A stretch of 54,341 nucleotides of DNA from an uncultured Turicimonas sp. (GTDB taxonomy: Bacteria; Pseudomonadota; Gammaproteobacteria; Burkholderiales; Burkholderiaceae_F). The stretch is from the NCBI GenBank assembly GCA_947854175.1, contig CANTYJ010000042.1, positions 1 to 54,341 of the forward strand, given 5' to 3'. Under the pieces are notes generated by a model, which searched no databases, was not told the DNA's origin, and saw nothing but the letters and a program-made list of their open reading frames with translations. Below, piece by piece: positions 46,576-54,341 of the stretch (position 1 is its first letter; each line of letters starts with the position of its first letter). Made by a program: the position numbers and the translations under genes.

Positions 46576-47994
46576 ATGCTAGATTTAATAATTCACGATG
46601 GTCGTGTTATTGATTGGAAAAATCATATTGACAGAGTGACCGATATAGGCATCAAAGATGGATTAATCGTTTCAACTAATGCTTATGGATTAAATGCCAA
46701 AAATTTTGTAGATGCCTCAAATTTGATCGTCGTCCCAGGCATCATTGACAGCCACATGCATGCTTCGTCATGGTTAGGAGGTCCAGAGGCATATCAGATG
46801 CTCGCGGTAGCCGGTGTTACTTCTGCCTTTGAGATGGCCGGCCCTTTAAACAGCGTGAAAAAGTATGTAAAGAAGCATGGAACAGGTATAAATATCGGTT
46901 CCTTTGAACAAATAAAACCAGGAGTTAATGTAAAAACAGCAACCCCATCAATTGACGAAATAATTTCCGTATCGAGCCAAGCAATTTCCGATGGGGCTTA
47001 TGGGATAAAAATACTTGGAGGGCATTACCCGCTCACGCCTGAAGCAACTTCATCAATTATCAAAATAAGTTTCAGAAACAATATATATTGTGCAATTCAT
47101 GCGGGCTCAACTGAAAATGGGTCCAACATAAAGGGCATGTCGGAACTTATAGAGATAGCAGAGAATACACCTTTTCATCTAGCCCATATTAACGCTTATT
47201 GTCGAGGAGCCGTTTTTCCTGTTTTACAAGAGGTCTCAATTGCCGAAGATTTATTAAACAACCATCCGGAAATTGTTTGTGAAAGTTATTTATCCCCAAT
47301 CAATGGATGTTCAGGCAAATGTAACTCCGGGGTTCCAGAAAGTGGTGTCACAAGAAATTGCCTACTCTCTAAAGGCTACCCTGCGACTGAAGAAGGCTTA
47401 AGAAAAGCCATAAAAGAAGGTCAAGCAATAGTACATGTTGCTAAACAGGGTTTAATCGAGCTTTCGGAACCCACAGAAGGCTTAGAGCTATGGGAAAAAT
47501 CATTTACCGATACTCCTTTAAGTTTTAACGTAAACCCTTCTCTTCCACGCTTTCATTTTGCAACCGCCAAGAGACAAAACTCAAGCTTTCTAGTCGACGC
47601 TTTTTGCACCGACGGAGGAGGAATACCCCGTAATGTAATCATTTCTAGTGGTCTTTCTCTTGTCAAATTAGGTGCACTATCCTTAGAAGAATTTGTTCTT
47701 AAATCTAGCTATAGTTCAGCACAGTTTTATGGTCTTACAAACAAAGGGCATTTATCTGAAGGAGCTGATGGAGATATTACGATAATAGACCTCGAAAGAC
47801 AGACACCTATCTTCTCCTTTGTCAAAGGGAAAAAAATCTTAGACAAAGGAAAAGTTGTCGGTCAAGGAGGTTCGATGATCACTTCAAAGCAAGGTGAACG
47901 CTCTATCTTGTCTTCTGGTCTTGAAGCTATAACTGTTGATACAGAAATCCTTTTAAGAAACCGTACCCATCGTTTTATACCTACTTCCCATTAA
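46576..47994 (+). CDS. Metal-dependent amidohydrolase, substrate unknown
   Basis: Amidohydrolase-superfamily enzyme of 472 residues, size of dihydroorotase/hydantoinase/D-aminoacylase relatives. The N- and C-terminal beta-sandwich strands (LIIHDGRVIDWKNH, GADGDITIIDL...PIFSFVKGKKI) flank a TIM barrel. Probable metal ligands are His60 and His62 in the DSHMHA motif, Lys145 in GIKILGGHYP (candidate carboxylated Lys), His175 in AIHAGS, His201/His204 in HLAHINAYC and Asp346 in CTDGGG. It contains an unusual Cys-rich loop (CSGKCNSGV near residue 245). Paired with a DcuC-family carrier and a LysR regulator. It probably hydrolyses a cyclic or N-acyl amide that the carrier imports; substrate not inferable. 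Confidence 0.85.
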   Translation: MLDLIIHDGRVIDWKNHIDRVTDIGIKDGLIVSTNAYGLNAKNFVDASNLIVVPGIIDSHMHASSWLGGPEAYQMLAVAGVTSAFEMAGPLNSVKKYVKKHGTGINIGSFEQIKPGVNVKTATPSIDEIISVSSQAISDGAYGIKILGGHYPLTPEATSSIIKISFRNNIYCAIHAGSTENGSNIKGMSELIEIAENTPFHLAHINAYCRGAVFPVLQEVSIAEDLLNNHPEIVCESYLSPINGCSGKCNSGVPESGVTRNCLLSKGYPATEEGLRKAIKEGQAIVHVAKQGLIELSEPTEGLELWEKSFTDTPLSFNVNPSLPRFHFATAKRQNSSFLVDAFCTDGGGIPRNVIISSGLSLVKLGALSLEEFVLKSSYSSAQFYGLTNKGHLSEGADGDITIIDLERQTPIFSFVKGKKILDKGKVVGQGGSMITSKQGERSILSSGLEAITVDTEILLRNRTHRFIPTSH

Positions 47995-48021
47995 TAAACT
48001 TTTCCCTAAGGAGTTCTTCCC

Positions 48022-49344
48022 ATGTTGTGGTTAGGAATTGCCATTGTTATAGGCACTTTTTGGTTGATTTATAAGAATTATGAAGCCCGTCTTGTGTTAT
48101 TTCTTTCCGGTCTAACAATGACCGTTTTAGGGGTATTTCTTGCCGGTTCTAATGTAGGATTTTCTGAAGCTATTACAGCATTCGTGAAGCAATTAACAAA
48201 TCCGGGTTTAGTACCGACCTATACGACAGTCATGGGGTTTGGTTATGTTATGACCTATACAAAATGCTCCGAACATCTTGTTAATGCATTGGTCAGACCA
48301 TTATCAAAAGTGCCCATGTTTGTACTCCCCGGTGCCGTGATAATTACATGGCTACTTAATATAGTTTTACCATCAGCAGTTGGTATTGCAGCGGCAGTTG
48401 GCGTACTTTTAATTCCAGCTTTAATAGCTCTTGGCGTTCCTCCTGTAATGGCAGGAGCTGCTGTATTTTTGGGAACATGGGGTTCAGTAGCAAGTCCTGG
48501 ACTAATGTTCAATCCTCAAGTAGCAGACCTTGCTTTCAAAGCAGGGGAAATAAGTTCACCAGATGCGATGATTGTTATCATGGAGGAATTTTTACCTGCA
48601 TTTTGTGGAGCTATCGTTGCGTCCATAGTATTGACTGTAATTGCCAAAATATTTAAAGAAGGTGTAGGAAGTTGCAAGTTCTCCCAACAAATAAAAGAAA
48701 AGGCAAAAGAAGAAGTTGCTGTTAATTATTTTTATGCCATCGTACCAATTATTCCATTATTTTTACTCGTTATTGCTTCAAAGCAAATTGGATGGTTGCC
48801 TTCTAAAGTCTTTACAGTGCCTTGCTGTATGCTTATTGGTACAGGAATCGGTTTGATTGTCGGCGTAGTTAATCGTCTCAAAGCTGGGGACATCTCTAAA
48901 AAATTCTGCCGAGGTTGTGGAGATGCCTTTTGTGATGTAGCGCTTCTAATTGGTGCCGCCGCTGTATTTGCTTCCGGCATGAAATCTATTGGATTAACTG
49001 GAGCCTTAGTTAGTGCAATGCAAGGTTCTCAATCCATAGCAATGATATCTGCCGCATTAGGTCCTTGGTTGATGGCCATAGTATGCGGTTCAGGAAATGC
49101 CGCCGCTCTAGCGTTCAATGAAGTGATCACTCCTCATGCTGCTGATTTTGGAATGACAGTCGTGCAGTTAGGGGCCGTTGCACAAGTAGCTGCAGGTCTT
49201 GGTAGAACAATTTCCCCGGTAGCTGGAGGCGTGATAGTTATAGCAAGTATTGCAGGAGTCAATCCTATTGATATTTGTAAGAGAACTTTTCTACCTGTTT
49301 GCGCTGCCTTGGTTGTCTTTACGGTGGGTATGTATATGTTCTAA
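48022..49344 (+). CDS. DcuC-family C4-dicarboxylate-type carrier
   Basis: Inner-membrane carrier of 440 residues with about 11-12 hydrophobic helices. The N-terminal pair LWLGIAIVIGTFWLIYKNYE and ARLVLFLSGLTMTVLGVFLA matches the anaerobic C4-dicarboxylate carrier DcuC. Conserved loops include LPSAVGIAAAVGVLLIPALI near residue 117 and the C-terminal half's AIVCGSGNAAALAFNEVITP near residue 352. Ribosome site AAGGAG 8 bases before ATG. The gap to the amidohydrolase is 27 bp, so they are cotranscribed. The cargo may be a dicarboxylate-like amide rather than succinate or fumarate, as inferred from the partner. Confidence 0.82.
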   Translation: MLWLGIAIVIGTFWLIYKNYEARLVLFLSGLTMTVLGVFLAGSNVGFSEAITAFVKQLTNPGLVPTYTTVMGFGYVMTYTKCSEHLVNALVRPLSKVPMFVLPGAVIITWLLNIVLPSAVGIAAAVGVLLIPALIALGVPPVMAGAAVFLGTWGSVASPGLMFNPQVADLAFKAGEISSPDAMIVIMEEFLPAFCGAIVASIVLTVIAKIFKEGVGSCKFSQQIKEKAKEEVAVNYFYAIVPIIPLFLLVIASKQIGWLPSKVFTVPCCMLIGTGIGLIVGVVNRLKAGDISKKFCRGCGDAFCDVALLIGAAAVFASGMKSIGLTGALVSAMQGSQSIAMISAALGPWLMAIVCGSGNAAALAFNEVITPHAADFGMTVVQLGAVAQVAAGLGRTISPVAGGVIVIASIAGVNPIDICKRTFLPVCAALVVFTVGMYMF

Positions 49345-49375
49345 AAAGTTTTATTTGATTTAAGGCCTGAGAATT

Positions 49376-49414
49376 AAGTAAGTGCTTTCTCTTTTGAGTT
49401 AAAAGCACTTACTT
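49376..49414 (+). terminator. Perfect 13-bp hairpin ending the cassette operon
   Basis: AAGTAAGTGCTTT and its exact complement AAAGCACTTACTT flank a 13-base loop, 32 bp after the carrier gene. The T-tract after it is weak (GGTTT), so termination efficiency is uncertain. Confidence 0.6.
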
Positions 49415-49460
49415 TGGTTTATGCGTCCACCTATATCTGCACGATTCCTTTTAAGAGGTC

Positions 49461-49583
49461 ATGAAAGAAAAATGCAACAACTGTCCACTAAACTTCGAAT
49501 CTTGCTTTCACGCTTCCCGCTCGAGTTCATATCATTTCATCAATCTGTTCAGTACTTTTCCGCTGAAAAATCTAATGGTCTAA
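49461..49583 (+). CDS. Possible 40-residue Cys-containing peptide
   Basis: A short frame MKEKCNNCPLNFESCFHASR... preceded by AGAGGT 3 bases before its ATG. Three Cys lie within ten residues (CNNCPLNFESC). No homologue is known to me and the spacing of the ribosome site is short, so this is weak. It lies in the 475-bp gap between the carrier gene and lptA, which otherwise holds a terminator hairpin, an inverted repeat at 49669 and AT-rich DNA. Confidence 0.2.
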   Translation: MKEKCNNCPLNFESCFHASRSSSYHFINLFSTFPLKNLMV

Positions 49584-49668
49584 ACTTACTTCCCTTGATT
49601 TAACTATATGCTTCCCAAAGGTAATTCTTTACAGAATCTTTACATTCCAATCAAATATATCTACAGTT

Positions 49669-49694
49669 ATTGAACGAAGTCTCTAAAGTTCAAT
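49669..49694. promoter_or_regulatory. Inverted repeat upstream of lptA
   Basis: ATTGAAC and GTTCAAT, exact complements separated by 12 bases, lie 126 bp before the lptA ATG. Because lptA is cut off from the kdsD promoter by the inserted cassette, its promoter must lie in this gap; this repeat is the only symmetric element there. I could not see a convincing sigma-E or sigma-70 promoter. Confidence 0.3.
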
Positions 49695-49819
49695 GTGGCC
49701 TAACCTTTTCTAAACTTTATATATCAAGATTCAAAATCTAATTAAACAAAATCAAAAAATAAAATTAAAATAGATGAAGTTTTCTAAGATGCATCGCACT
49801 AAATAACAACTGCAATAAC

Positions 49820-50416
49820 ATGAACGCAAGAAATTTAAGTCTGGCACTAGCTTTAAGTCTATTTCTCCCTACTTTGGCCTGGTCCGAGTCCGGAGACTCT
49901 GATAAACCGATTCAGATTTATTCTGACAAATTTGACGGCGATGACGTCAAGCAAGTAGCGATTTATACAGGAAACGTTGCAGTCCATCAGGGAACACTGG
50001 AAATCCACGGAGATAAACTTGTTTTGTCTTTGGATCCTCAAGGCTTCCGCCATGCTGTTATGACTCCCTCTAAAAACAAATTAGTGAAATTCAAACAACG
50101 ACGGGATCAACAAACACCCGGAGTTGAAGAATGGATGCATGGTGAAGGCGACAAGTTGACCTACAACGAAAAAACGAATCAGCTTATTCTCACGAATAAT
50201 GCTGAAGTTTTTCGCACAGAAAACGGTGTTTTAAAAGACAGAAGCCGTGGAGTAAAAATCATCTATAACCTGACAAATTCCACAGCGGACATAGCCGGAG
50301 ATAAGTCCAGAGGATCTGCCGGAAGAGTTAGAACAGTTATTTCTCCACGTGACTCCGCAGCTTCTTCGAATCAGAATGAAGGCGTTAAATTAGAAAGAAA
50401 CACGAGAATTAAATAA
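49820..50416 (+). CDS. lptA: LPS-transport periplasmic protein LptA
   Basis: Periplasmic bridge protein of 198 residues that oligomerises head to tail between LptC and LptD. A signal peptide (about 1-21, [18 protein letters not shown]) precedes an OstA-type beta-jellyroll: [20 protein letters not shown] near residue 33, [20 protein letters not shown], and [22 protein letters not shown] near residue 103. The C-terminal tail is low-complexity. The stop overlaps the lptB start (TAATG). Confidence 0.92.
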   Translation: MNARNLSLALALSLFLPTLAWSESGDSDKPIQIYSDKFDGDDVKQVAIYTGNVAVHQGTLEIHGDKLVLSLDPQGFRHAVMTPSKNKLVKFKQRRDQQTPGVEEWMHGEGDKLTYNEKTNQLILTNNAEVFRTENGVLKDRSRGVKIIYNLTNSTADIAGDKSRGSAGRVRTVISPRDSAASSNQNEGVKLERNTRIK

Positions 50417-51186
50417 TGGCAGAACTTTCCCAAACTCCGGCTGATGGCAGCGTCCTTGAAGCCCTTCATTTAAAGAAAATTTACGGCAACCGGACAGTTG
50501 TCAAAGACGTGTCTGTCAGTGTTAAGAGCGGAGAAGTTGTCGGACTTCTCGGCCCAAATGGTGCGGGTAAAACTACGACTTTCTACATGATTGTCGGACT
50601 GGTTTCAACTAATGGCGGCTCCATCTTACTAAATGGAAAATCTATTCAGCATCTTCCTATCTATAAGAGATCTCGTTTAGGTGTTACATACCTTCCTCAA
50701 GAAAACAGTGTATTTAGATCATTGACAGTTGAGCAGAATATCCAGGCGATCCTTGAATTACAGGTCAATCCTGACGGTTCTCCATGGTCATCTTCTCAGA
50801 TAAAAGAAGAGCTGGAAAAACTTCTTAATGAACTGCAGATTGTTAACATCCGAAAGAGCATTGCATCTACCGTCTCAGGTGGCGAAAGAAGAAGAACTGA
50901 GATTGCCAGGGCTTTAGCTGCCCGGCCACGGTTCATCCTTCTTGATGAACCGTTTGCAGGCGTTGATCCAATCGCGGTTATCGAAATCCAAAGAATCGTT
51001 CACTTCCTCAAAGAAAGAGGCATTGGAGTTTTGATTACAGACCATAATGTTAGAGAAACTCTCGGTATCTGTGACCACGCTTATATCGTAAGCGACGGCA
51101 CAGTTCTGGCGTCAGGAAAACCTGAAGCTATCATTGAAAATGAACAGGTAAGAAACGCTTACTTGGGAAGTAATTTCCGTATGTAA
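50416..51186 (+). CDS. lptB: LPS-transport ATPase LptB
   Basis: ABC ATPase of 256 residues that powers LPS extraction with LptF and LptG. Walker [10 protein letters not shown] near residue 44, Q-loop region [18 protein letters not shown] near residue 93, signature [19 protein letters not shown] near residue 154, Walker [17 protein letters not shown] near residue 175, and switch His in [10 protein letters not shown]. These are LptB-specific forms. Coupled to lptA; rpoN follows after 5 bp. Confidence 0.96.
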   Translation: MAELSQTPADGSVLEALHLKKIYGNRTVVKDVSVSVKSGEVVGLLGPNGAGKTTTFYMIVGLVSTNGGSILLNGKSIQHLPIYKRSRLGVTYLPQENSVFRSLTVEQNIQAILELQVNPDGSPWSSSQIKEELEKLLNELQIVNIRKSIASTVSGGERRRTEIARALAARPRFILLDEPFAGVDPIAVIEIQRIVHFLKERGIGVLITDHNVRETLGICDHAYIVSDGTVLASGKPEAIIENEQVRNAYLGSNFRM

Positions 51187-51191
51187 ATATC

Positions 51192-52544
51192 ATGTCTTTG
51201 TCTCTATCTTTAAAGCAAACCCAAAAGTTGGCGCTAACCCCTCAACTTCAACAAGCTTTAAAGGTTTTACAACTTCCGACACAAGATCTTATACAGGAAA
51301 TTAACCAGCGACTTCAAGAGAACCCTTTTCTTTCTGTTGAAGAAGAAAAAGAGTCTTCTGAAAGAAACGGAGAAGAAAAACCGGAACTTCTTTGGGAAAG
51401 CGGATACAGTTCTGAGGCAGATTCTGAAGATTGGGACTGGCAGGAAAGTCCTCAATCTTTATATGCCTATCTACTTGAACAGTTACGATGCCTGAAAATT
51501 GACCGGCAAGAAATGATAAGAGTTGAGTGGTTAATCGGAGCCTTAGATCAAGACGGCATTCTTACAGAACCTCTTGAATCATTATCCGAGTCGTTCCCTG
51601 CAAAAAATTCATTTACTTTGGCACAGTGGGAGAATTCACTTAGAATTCTTCAATCATTTGATCCTCCGGGCGTCGGAGCTTCAAGCAAAGTCGAGACGCT
51701 GGTTCTTCAGCTGCGCCAACTTAAAGAAACAGAAGACTCCAAGCTATTATCCTTGGCCCAAAAAGCTCTTGAGTCGTACTTGGACCTTCTTGCCAAACAT
51801 CAAGTCAACAAACTCAAGAAACTTTTAGATTGCAGTGATGAAGACATAAAAAGGGTCTTTGAAATAGTTTCTTCTTTAGACCCCCATCCGACTTCTTCTT
51901 TTAGCAATTCCGAAATCAATTTTGTTATTCCTGAAATTCGTGTTGAGAAACATAAAGATTCCTGGAGCCCGGTTCTATTAAGGCATGTCCCTAAAGTTCG
52001 TCTTAATAATTTATATGCAGATGCATGTCGCTCTATTCAGGATGAGAGTGACTTCCAAATTTGGAAGGGAAAGTTAGATGAAGCCAGACAATTCATTAAG
52101 AGTCTGGAACAACGTCAATCTACTTTACTCAATATCAGCCGTTTGATCGTTGATTATCAGCAACCCTTTTTTGACTTCGGACCTGAACGACTGCGTCCTC
52201 TTGTACTTAGAGAAATAGCTGATGAGTTGGGTATTCATGAGTCAACTGTCTCTAGAGTCACCAACGGTAAGTTTTTAGTGTGTCCAAAAGGGACTTTCGA
52301 GTTGAAATTTTTTTTCTCGTCTGCTCATTATTCATCGGGAACTTCCTGTGAAGAGGTGTCAGCCAAAGCCATCCGTGCGGAATTGATGAAGATCATAGAG
52401 ACAGAATCCCCTCTTAAACCTTACTCGGATGCTAAATTATCTGAATTATTACAAGCAAAAGGCTATGACATCGCCAGAAGAACTGTTGCTAAGTACAGAG
52501 AGTTATCCGGAATTCCTGCAGCTTCTCTTAGAAAGAAACTCTAA
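51192..52544 (+). CDS. rpoN: RNA polymerase sigma-54 factor
   Basis: Sigma-54 of 450 residues. Region I is the Gln/Leu-rich N-terminus LKQTQKLALTPQLQQALKVL, which contacts enhancer-binding ATPases. A short acidic region II follows (about 50-90), then the core-binding region, the HTH (LGIHESTVSRVTNGK near residue 350), and the RpoN box ARRTVAKYRE at residues 428-437 that reads the -24 element. Length is slightly below the usual 470-500. The next gene is ptsN with only 43 bp between, so the usual hpf/raiA gene is missing. Confidence 0.96.
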   Translation: MSLSLSLKQTQKLALTPQLQQALKVLQLPTQDLIQEINQRLQENPFLSVEEEKESSERNGEEKPELLWESGYSSEADSEDWDWQESPQSLYAYLLEQLRCLKIDRQEMIRVEWLIGALDQDGILTEPLESLSESFPAKNSFTLAQWENSLRILQSFDPPGVGASSKVETLVLQLRQLKETEDSKLLSLAQKALESYLDLLAKHQVNKLKKLLDCSDEDIKRVFEIVSSLDPHPTSSFSNSEINFVIPEIRVEKHKDSWSPVLLRHVPKVRLNNLYADACRSIQDESDFQIWKGKLDEARQFIKSLEQRQSTLLNISRLIVDYQQPFFDFGPERLRPLVLREIADELGIHESTVSRVTNGKFLVCPKGTFELKFFFSSAHYSSGTSCEEVSAKAIRAELMKIIETESPLKPYSDAKLSELLQAKGYDIARRTVAKYRELSGIPAASLRKKL

Positions 52545-52587
52545 GAATCCGATAAAATGTGACCTTAGCTAAGAACTCAAAACTATC

Positions 52588-53061
52588 ATGATTGAACTTT
52601 GTTCACTTTTAAAACCCGAAAATATTCTTTTGGGGATTGCTGCCTCCAGCAAGAAACGCATCTTTGAGATGGCATCTCAAACTTTGGGACTTCTATACAA
52701 CTTAGATAGAAAAGAAATCTTTGATGGTTTAACCATGAGAGAAAAGTTGGGATCAACCTATTTAGGGCACGGCTTATCTTTGCCACATTGCAGAATCAAG
52801 GGGCTCGATTCTCCTAAAGCTCTAATTATTAGATTAAACGGTGAAATTGAGAACGGTGCTGAAACCGAACCAACCTCCATCTATTTCTTTCTTTTGGCAC
52901 CGGAGCAAGCTTGCGAAGAACATCTTCAAATACTTGCACAGGTTGCGGATCTCTTCTCTTCCGACGAAGTCAGAAATAAACTCATGACCGCAACCAGTTC
53001 TTCAGAATTTGCCGGAGTAGTTTCTTCCTGGTGCGAATTGCATTCTGAAACACCAATTTAA
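52588..53061 (+). CDS. ptsN: Nitrogen-regulatory PTS protein EIIA-Ntr
   Basis: Phosphoacceptor of the PTS-Ntr branch, 157 residues. The active-site His is His67 in YLGHGLSLPHCRIKG, matching the GHGxAxPH motif of PtsN. It regulates potassium uptake and other processes by its phosphorylation state in studied proteobacteria. Between rpoN and hprK, the classical location. Confidence 0.94.
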   Translation: MIELCSLLKPENILLGIAASSKKRIFEMASQTLGLLYNLDRKEIFDGLTMREKLGSTYLGHGLSLPHCRIKGLDSPKALIIRLNGEIENGAETEPTSIYFFLLAPEQACEEHLQILAQVADLFSSDEVRNKLMTATSSSEFAGVVSSWCELHSETPI

Positions 53062-53079
53062 AAACGCAAGGACAAACCC

Positions 53080-54012
53080 ATGGCCACTTACGCGGAACTG
53101 ATAAAGCTATGTAGTAAAAAGCTAAAACTGGAGTGGATATACGGAAAAAGCAAAAGTGACCGAAATCTATTATCGGACGAACAGAGCGCTCATTATCCTT
53201 CTCTAAATGTGGGTTTTTTAAATATTATTCACCCGGAAAGGCTCCATATCATCGGCACGCCTGAAGTTGCTTTTATCAACAAAATTGGAGAAAAAGAGCA
53301 AACAGGTCTTATCAATCAGTTCAAAGAATTCAATTCTCTTGGCTTTGTTATTTGCGAAAACCGTGAGCTTCCCGAGTTCTTTATCAAGAAAATCATTGAA
53401 GCAAATATTCCATTTTTTCAATCAGACTCAACACCTGAAGATACCCTTACAATCATCCGCCAAAGCATGGTACGTCTGGCCGCTCCATCATGCTCCATGC
53501 ACGGTGTTTTCATGGATGTATTTGGAATCGGCGTTCTGCTGACCGGTCAAAGTGGCATTGGCAAGAGCGAACTTGGTTTGGAACTCGTGACACGAGGCCA
53601 TGGTTTAGTTGCCGATGATGTTGTCGACTTTATTCAACGAGGCCCCAATTGGATCGAAGGCTCGGCCCCGGCTCTATTAGCGAATCTTCTTGAAGTTCGA
53701 GGCATAGGGCTTCTTGATGTAAAGACGATTTTTGGAGAAACTTCCGTCAGAAGGAAATTAAAACTGGAGCTCGTCGCCGAGTTAAAGCAGTTTGAACAAG
53801 GCGAGCTCATGGATCGTTTACCTGAGACAGAGCTCTATACGGAGATACTTGGTCAACAAATCCGAACAATGATTATTCCTGTCGGTGGTGGCAGAAACTT
53901 AGCGGTTTTGGTTGAAGCTGCCGTTAGAAGTGCAATTCTTCAGAAAAGAGGAATTAACACAATTCAAGAATTTTTCAACCGTCAAAGAGAGCTGATGGAA
54001 AAAGAAGACTGA
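53080..54012 (+). CDS. hprK: HPr kinase/phosphorylase
   Basis: Phosphorylates and dephosphorylates HPr/NPr on Ser. 310 residues. N-terminal domain (about 1-125), then the P-loop GQSGIGKS at residues 156-163 with preceding HGVFMDVFGIGVLLT, and the family signature LLEVRGIGLLDVKTIFGETS near residue 207. In betaproteobacteria HprK links the incomplete PTS to regulation rather than sugar transport. rapZ, a frequent next gene, is not present in the remaining 329 bp, which contain the repeat pair below and no recognisable gene. Confidence 0.95.
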   Translation: MATYAELIKLCSKKLKLEWIYGKSKSDRNLLSDEQSAHYPSLNVGFLNIIHPERLHIIGTPEVAFINKIGEKEQTGLINQFKEFNSLGFVICENRELPEFFIKKIIEANIPFFQSDSTPEDTLTIIRQSMVRLAAPSCSMHGVFMDVFGIGVLLTGQSGIGKSELGLELVTRGHGLVADDVVDFIQRGPNWIEGSAPALLANLLEVRGIGLLDVKTIFGETSVRRKLKLELVAELKQFEQGELMDRLPETELYTEILGQQIRTMIIPVGGGRNLAVLVEAAVRSAILQKRGINTIQEFFNRQRELMEKED

Positions 54013-54024
54013 TTCTTCAAAGTT

Positions 54025-54124
54025 CAATTAGTAGATACTTTTATGAGCTCTTTTTACGGAAAGTCTTATGCCATCGGAGCTCATAGGTCTTTTTGATTTT
54101 TTTCTTACCAATGTAACGGCACTC
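54025..54124 (+). repeat. 100-bp hairpin repeat, copy 1
   Basis: Copy 1 of a direct repeat whose second copy starts 131 bp later. It contains the perfect arms TATGAGCTC (54042-54050) and GAGCTCATA (54077-54085), followed by a long T-rich run GGTCTTTTTGATTTTTTT. It lies 12 bp after the hprK stop and could serve as its terminator. The repeat may be a dispersed genomic element. Confidence 0.8.
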
Positions 54125-54155
54125 GACAATGACAAGAAGTCGTCCTGGTGAAATC

Positions 54156-54255
54156 CAATTAATAGATACTGTTATGAGCTCTTTTTGCGGAAAGCCTTGT
54201 ACCATCGGAGCTCATAGGTCTTTTTGATTTTTTTCTTACCAGTGTAACAGCGCTC
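54156..54255 (+). repeat. 100-bp hairpin repeat, copy 2
   Basis: Second copy with the same arms (54173-54181 and 54208-54216) and the T-rich run. Differences from copy 1 are few, mostly single transitions in the hairpin loop and tail, and the arms and T-tract are unchanged. The 31-bp spacer between copies is unrelated. Confidence 0.8.
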
Positions 54256-54341
54256 TTCAATGGCAAAATGGCCATTTCATTGGTAGACATCCTATCACGT
54301 AGTATTCAATCAAATTAGGTTCAACCATACTGGAGTCTCAA

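Noticed and set aside
49421..49603. 60-codon frame between the carrier gene and lptA
   Set aside because: It has no ribosome site and no family resemblance. The overlapping 40-codon frame with a ribosome site is slightly better and is listed with low confidence.
1..54341. CRISPR array
   Set aside because: No series of regularly spaced direct repeats with unique spacers. The only repeat pair (54025-54255) has two copies with long hairpin structure and no cas genes.

Overview
The window looks like chromosomal DNA from a moderately AT-rich betaproteobacterium of the order Burkholderiales, most likely a gut Sutterellaceae relative (Parasutterella/Sutterella-like). This is inference from gene content and order. 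The heptose kinase and adenylyltransferase are split (rfaE1, rfaE2) around hldD and gmhB, yqgE sits next to ruvX, and the block kdsD-kdsC-lptC ... lptA-lptB-rpoN-ptsN-hprK has the typical beta/gammaproteobacterial order. Almost everything is housekeeping, and much of it serves the Gram-negative outer membrane.

Layout. 1-77 is a tRNA with a CAU anticodon. 164-6139 (minus) is a sugar and lipopolysaccharide (LPS) core operon: thiD, waaA, waaC, pgi and a phosphomannomutase/phosphoglucomutase, followed by a decayed alpha/beta hydrolase pseudogene (6227-6768). 7025-10058 (plus) makes ADP-heptose: rfaE1, hldD, gmhB, rfaE2. galU converges on it. 10974-12815 (minus) holds a lysophospholipid acyltransferase, ruvX and yqgE. 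13182-19604 has an HdeD-like membrane protein and a minus-strand unit purL, RhtB-type exporter and an unrecognised 370-residue protein. 19772-19930 carries a solo IS200/IS605 right end with what looks like a TnpB omega-RNA but no tnpB. 20006-24131 is glycerate 2-kinase and uvrA, divergent from ssb. 25979-30572 is a four-gene MacAB/NodT-type tripartite exporter with an 18-bp palindromic operator candidate upstream. 30779-36079 holds a HisN-type phosphatase, an EF-G2 paralogue, an FmdB zinc-ribbon protein and aspS. 36174-43210 contains an MFS exporter, a SmpA-like lipoprotein, a small conserved protein, a Pat-type protein acetyltransferase, an enoyl-CoA hydratase relative, an acyl-CoA thioesterase and an orphan amino-acid ABC ATPase.

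The most unusual region is 43390-54012. The normally continuous operon for KDO synthesis and LPS transport is split between lptC and lptA by about 4.3 kb holding a LysR regulator, a divergent metal-dependent amidohydrolase and a DcuC-family carrier. This looks like a self-contained regulated uptake and hydrolysis cassette of unknown substrate. The hpf/raiA gene usually found between rpoN and ptsN is also absent. Downstream of hprK lie two copies of a 100-bp hairpin/T-tract repeat.

How the genes work together: pgi, the PMM/PGM and galU supply hexose phosphates and UDP-glucose; rfaE1/gmhB/rfaE2/hldD make ADP-heptose; kdsD/kdsC make KDO; waaA and waaC attach KDO and heptose to lipid A; lptC, lptA and lptB carry finished LPS to the outer membrane. 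rpoN, ptsN and hprK are regulatory genes carried on the same block. I see no CRISPR array, prophage, integrase or intact transposase.
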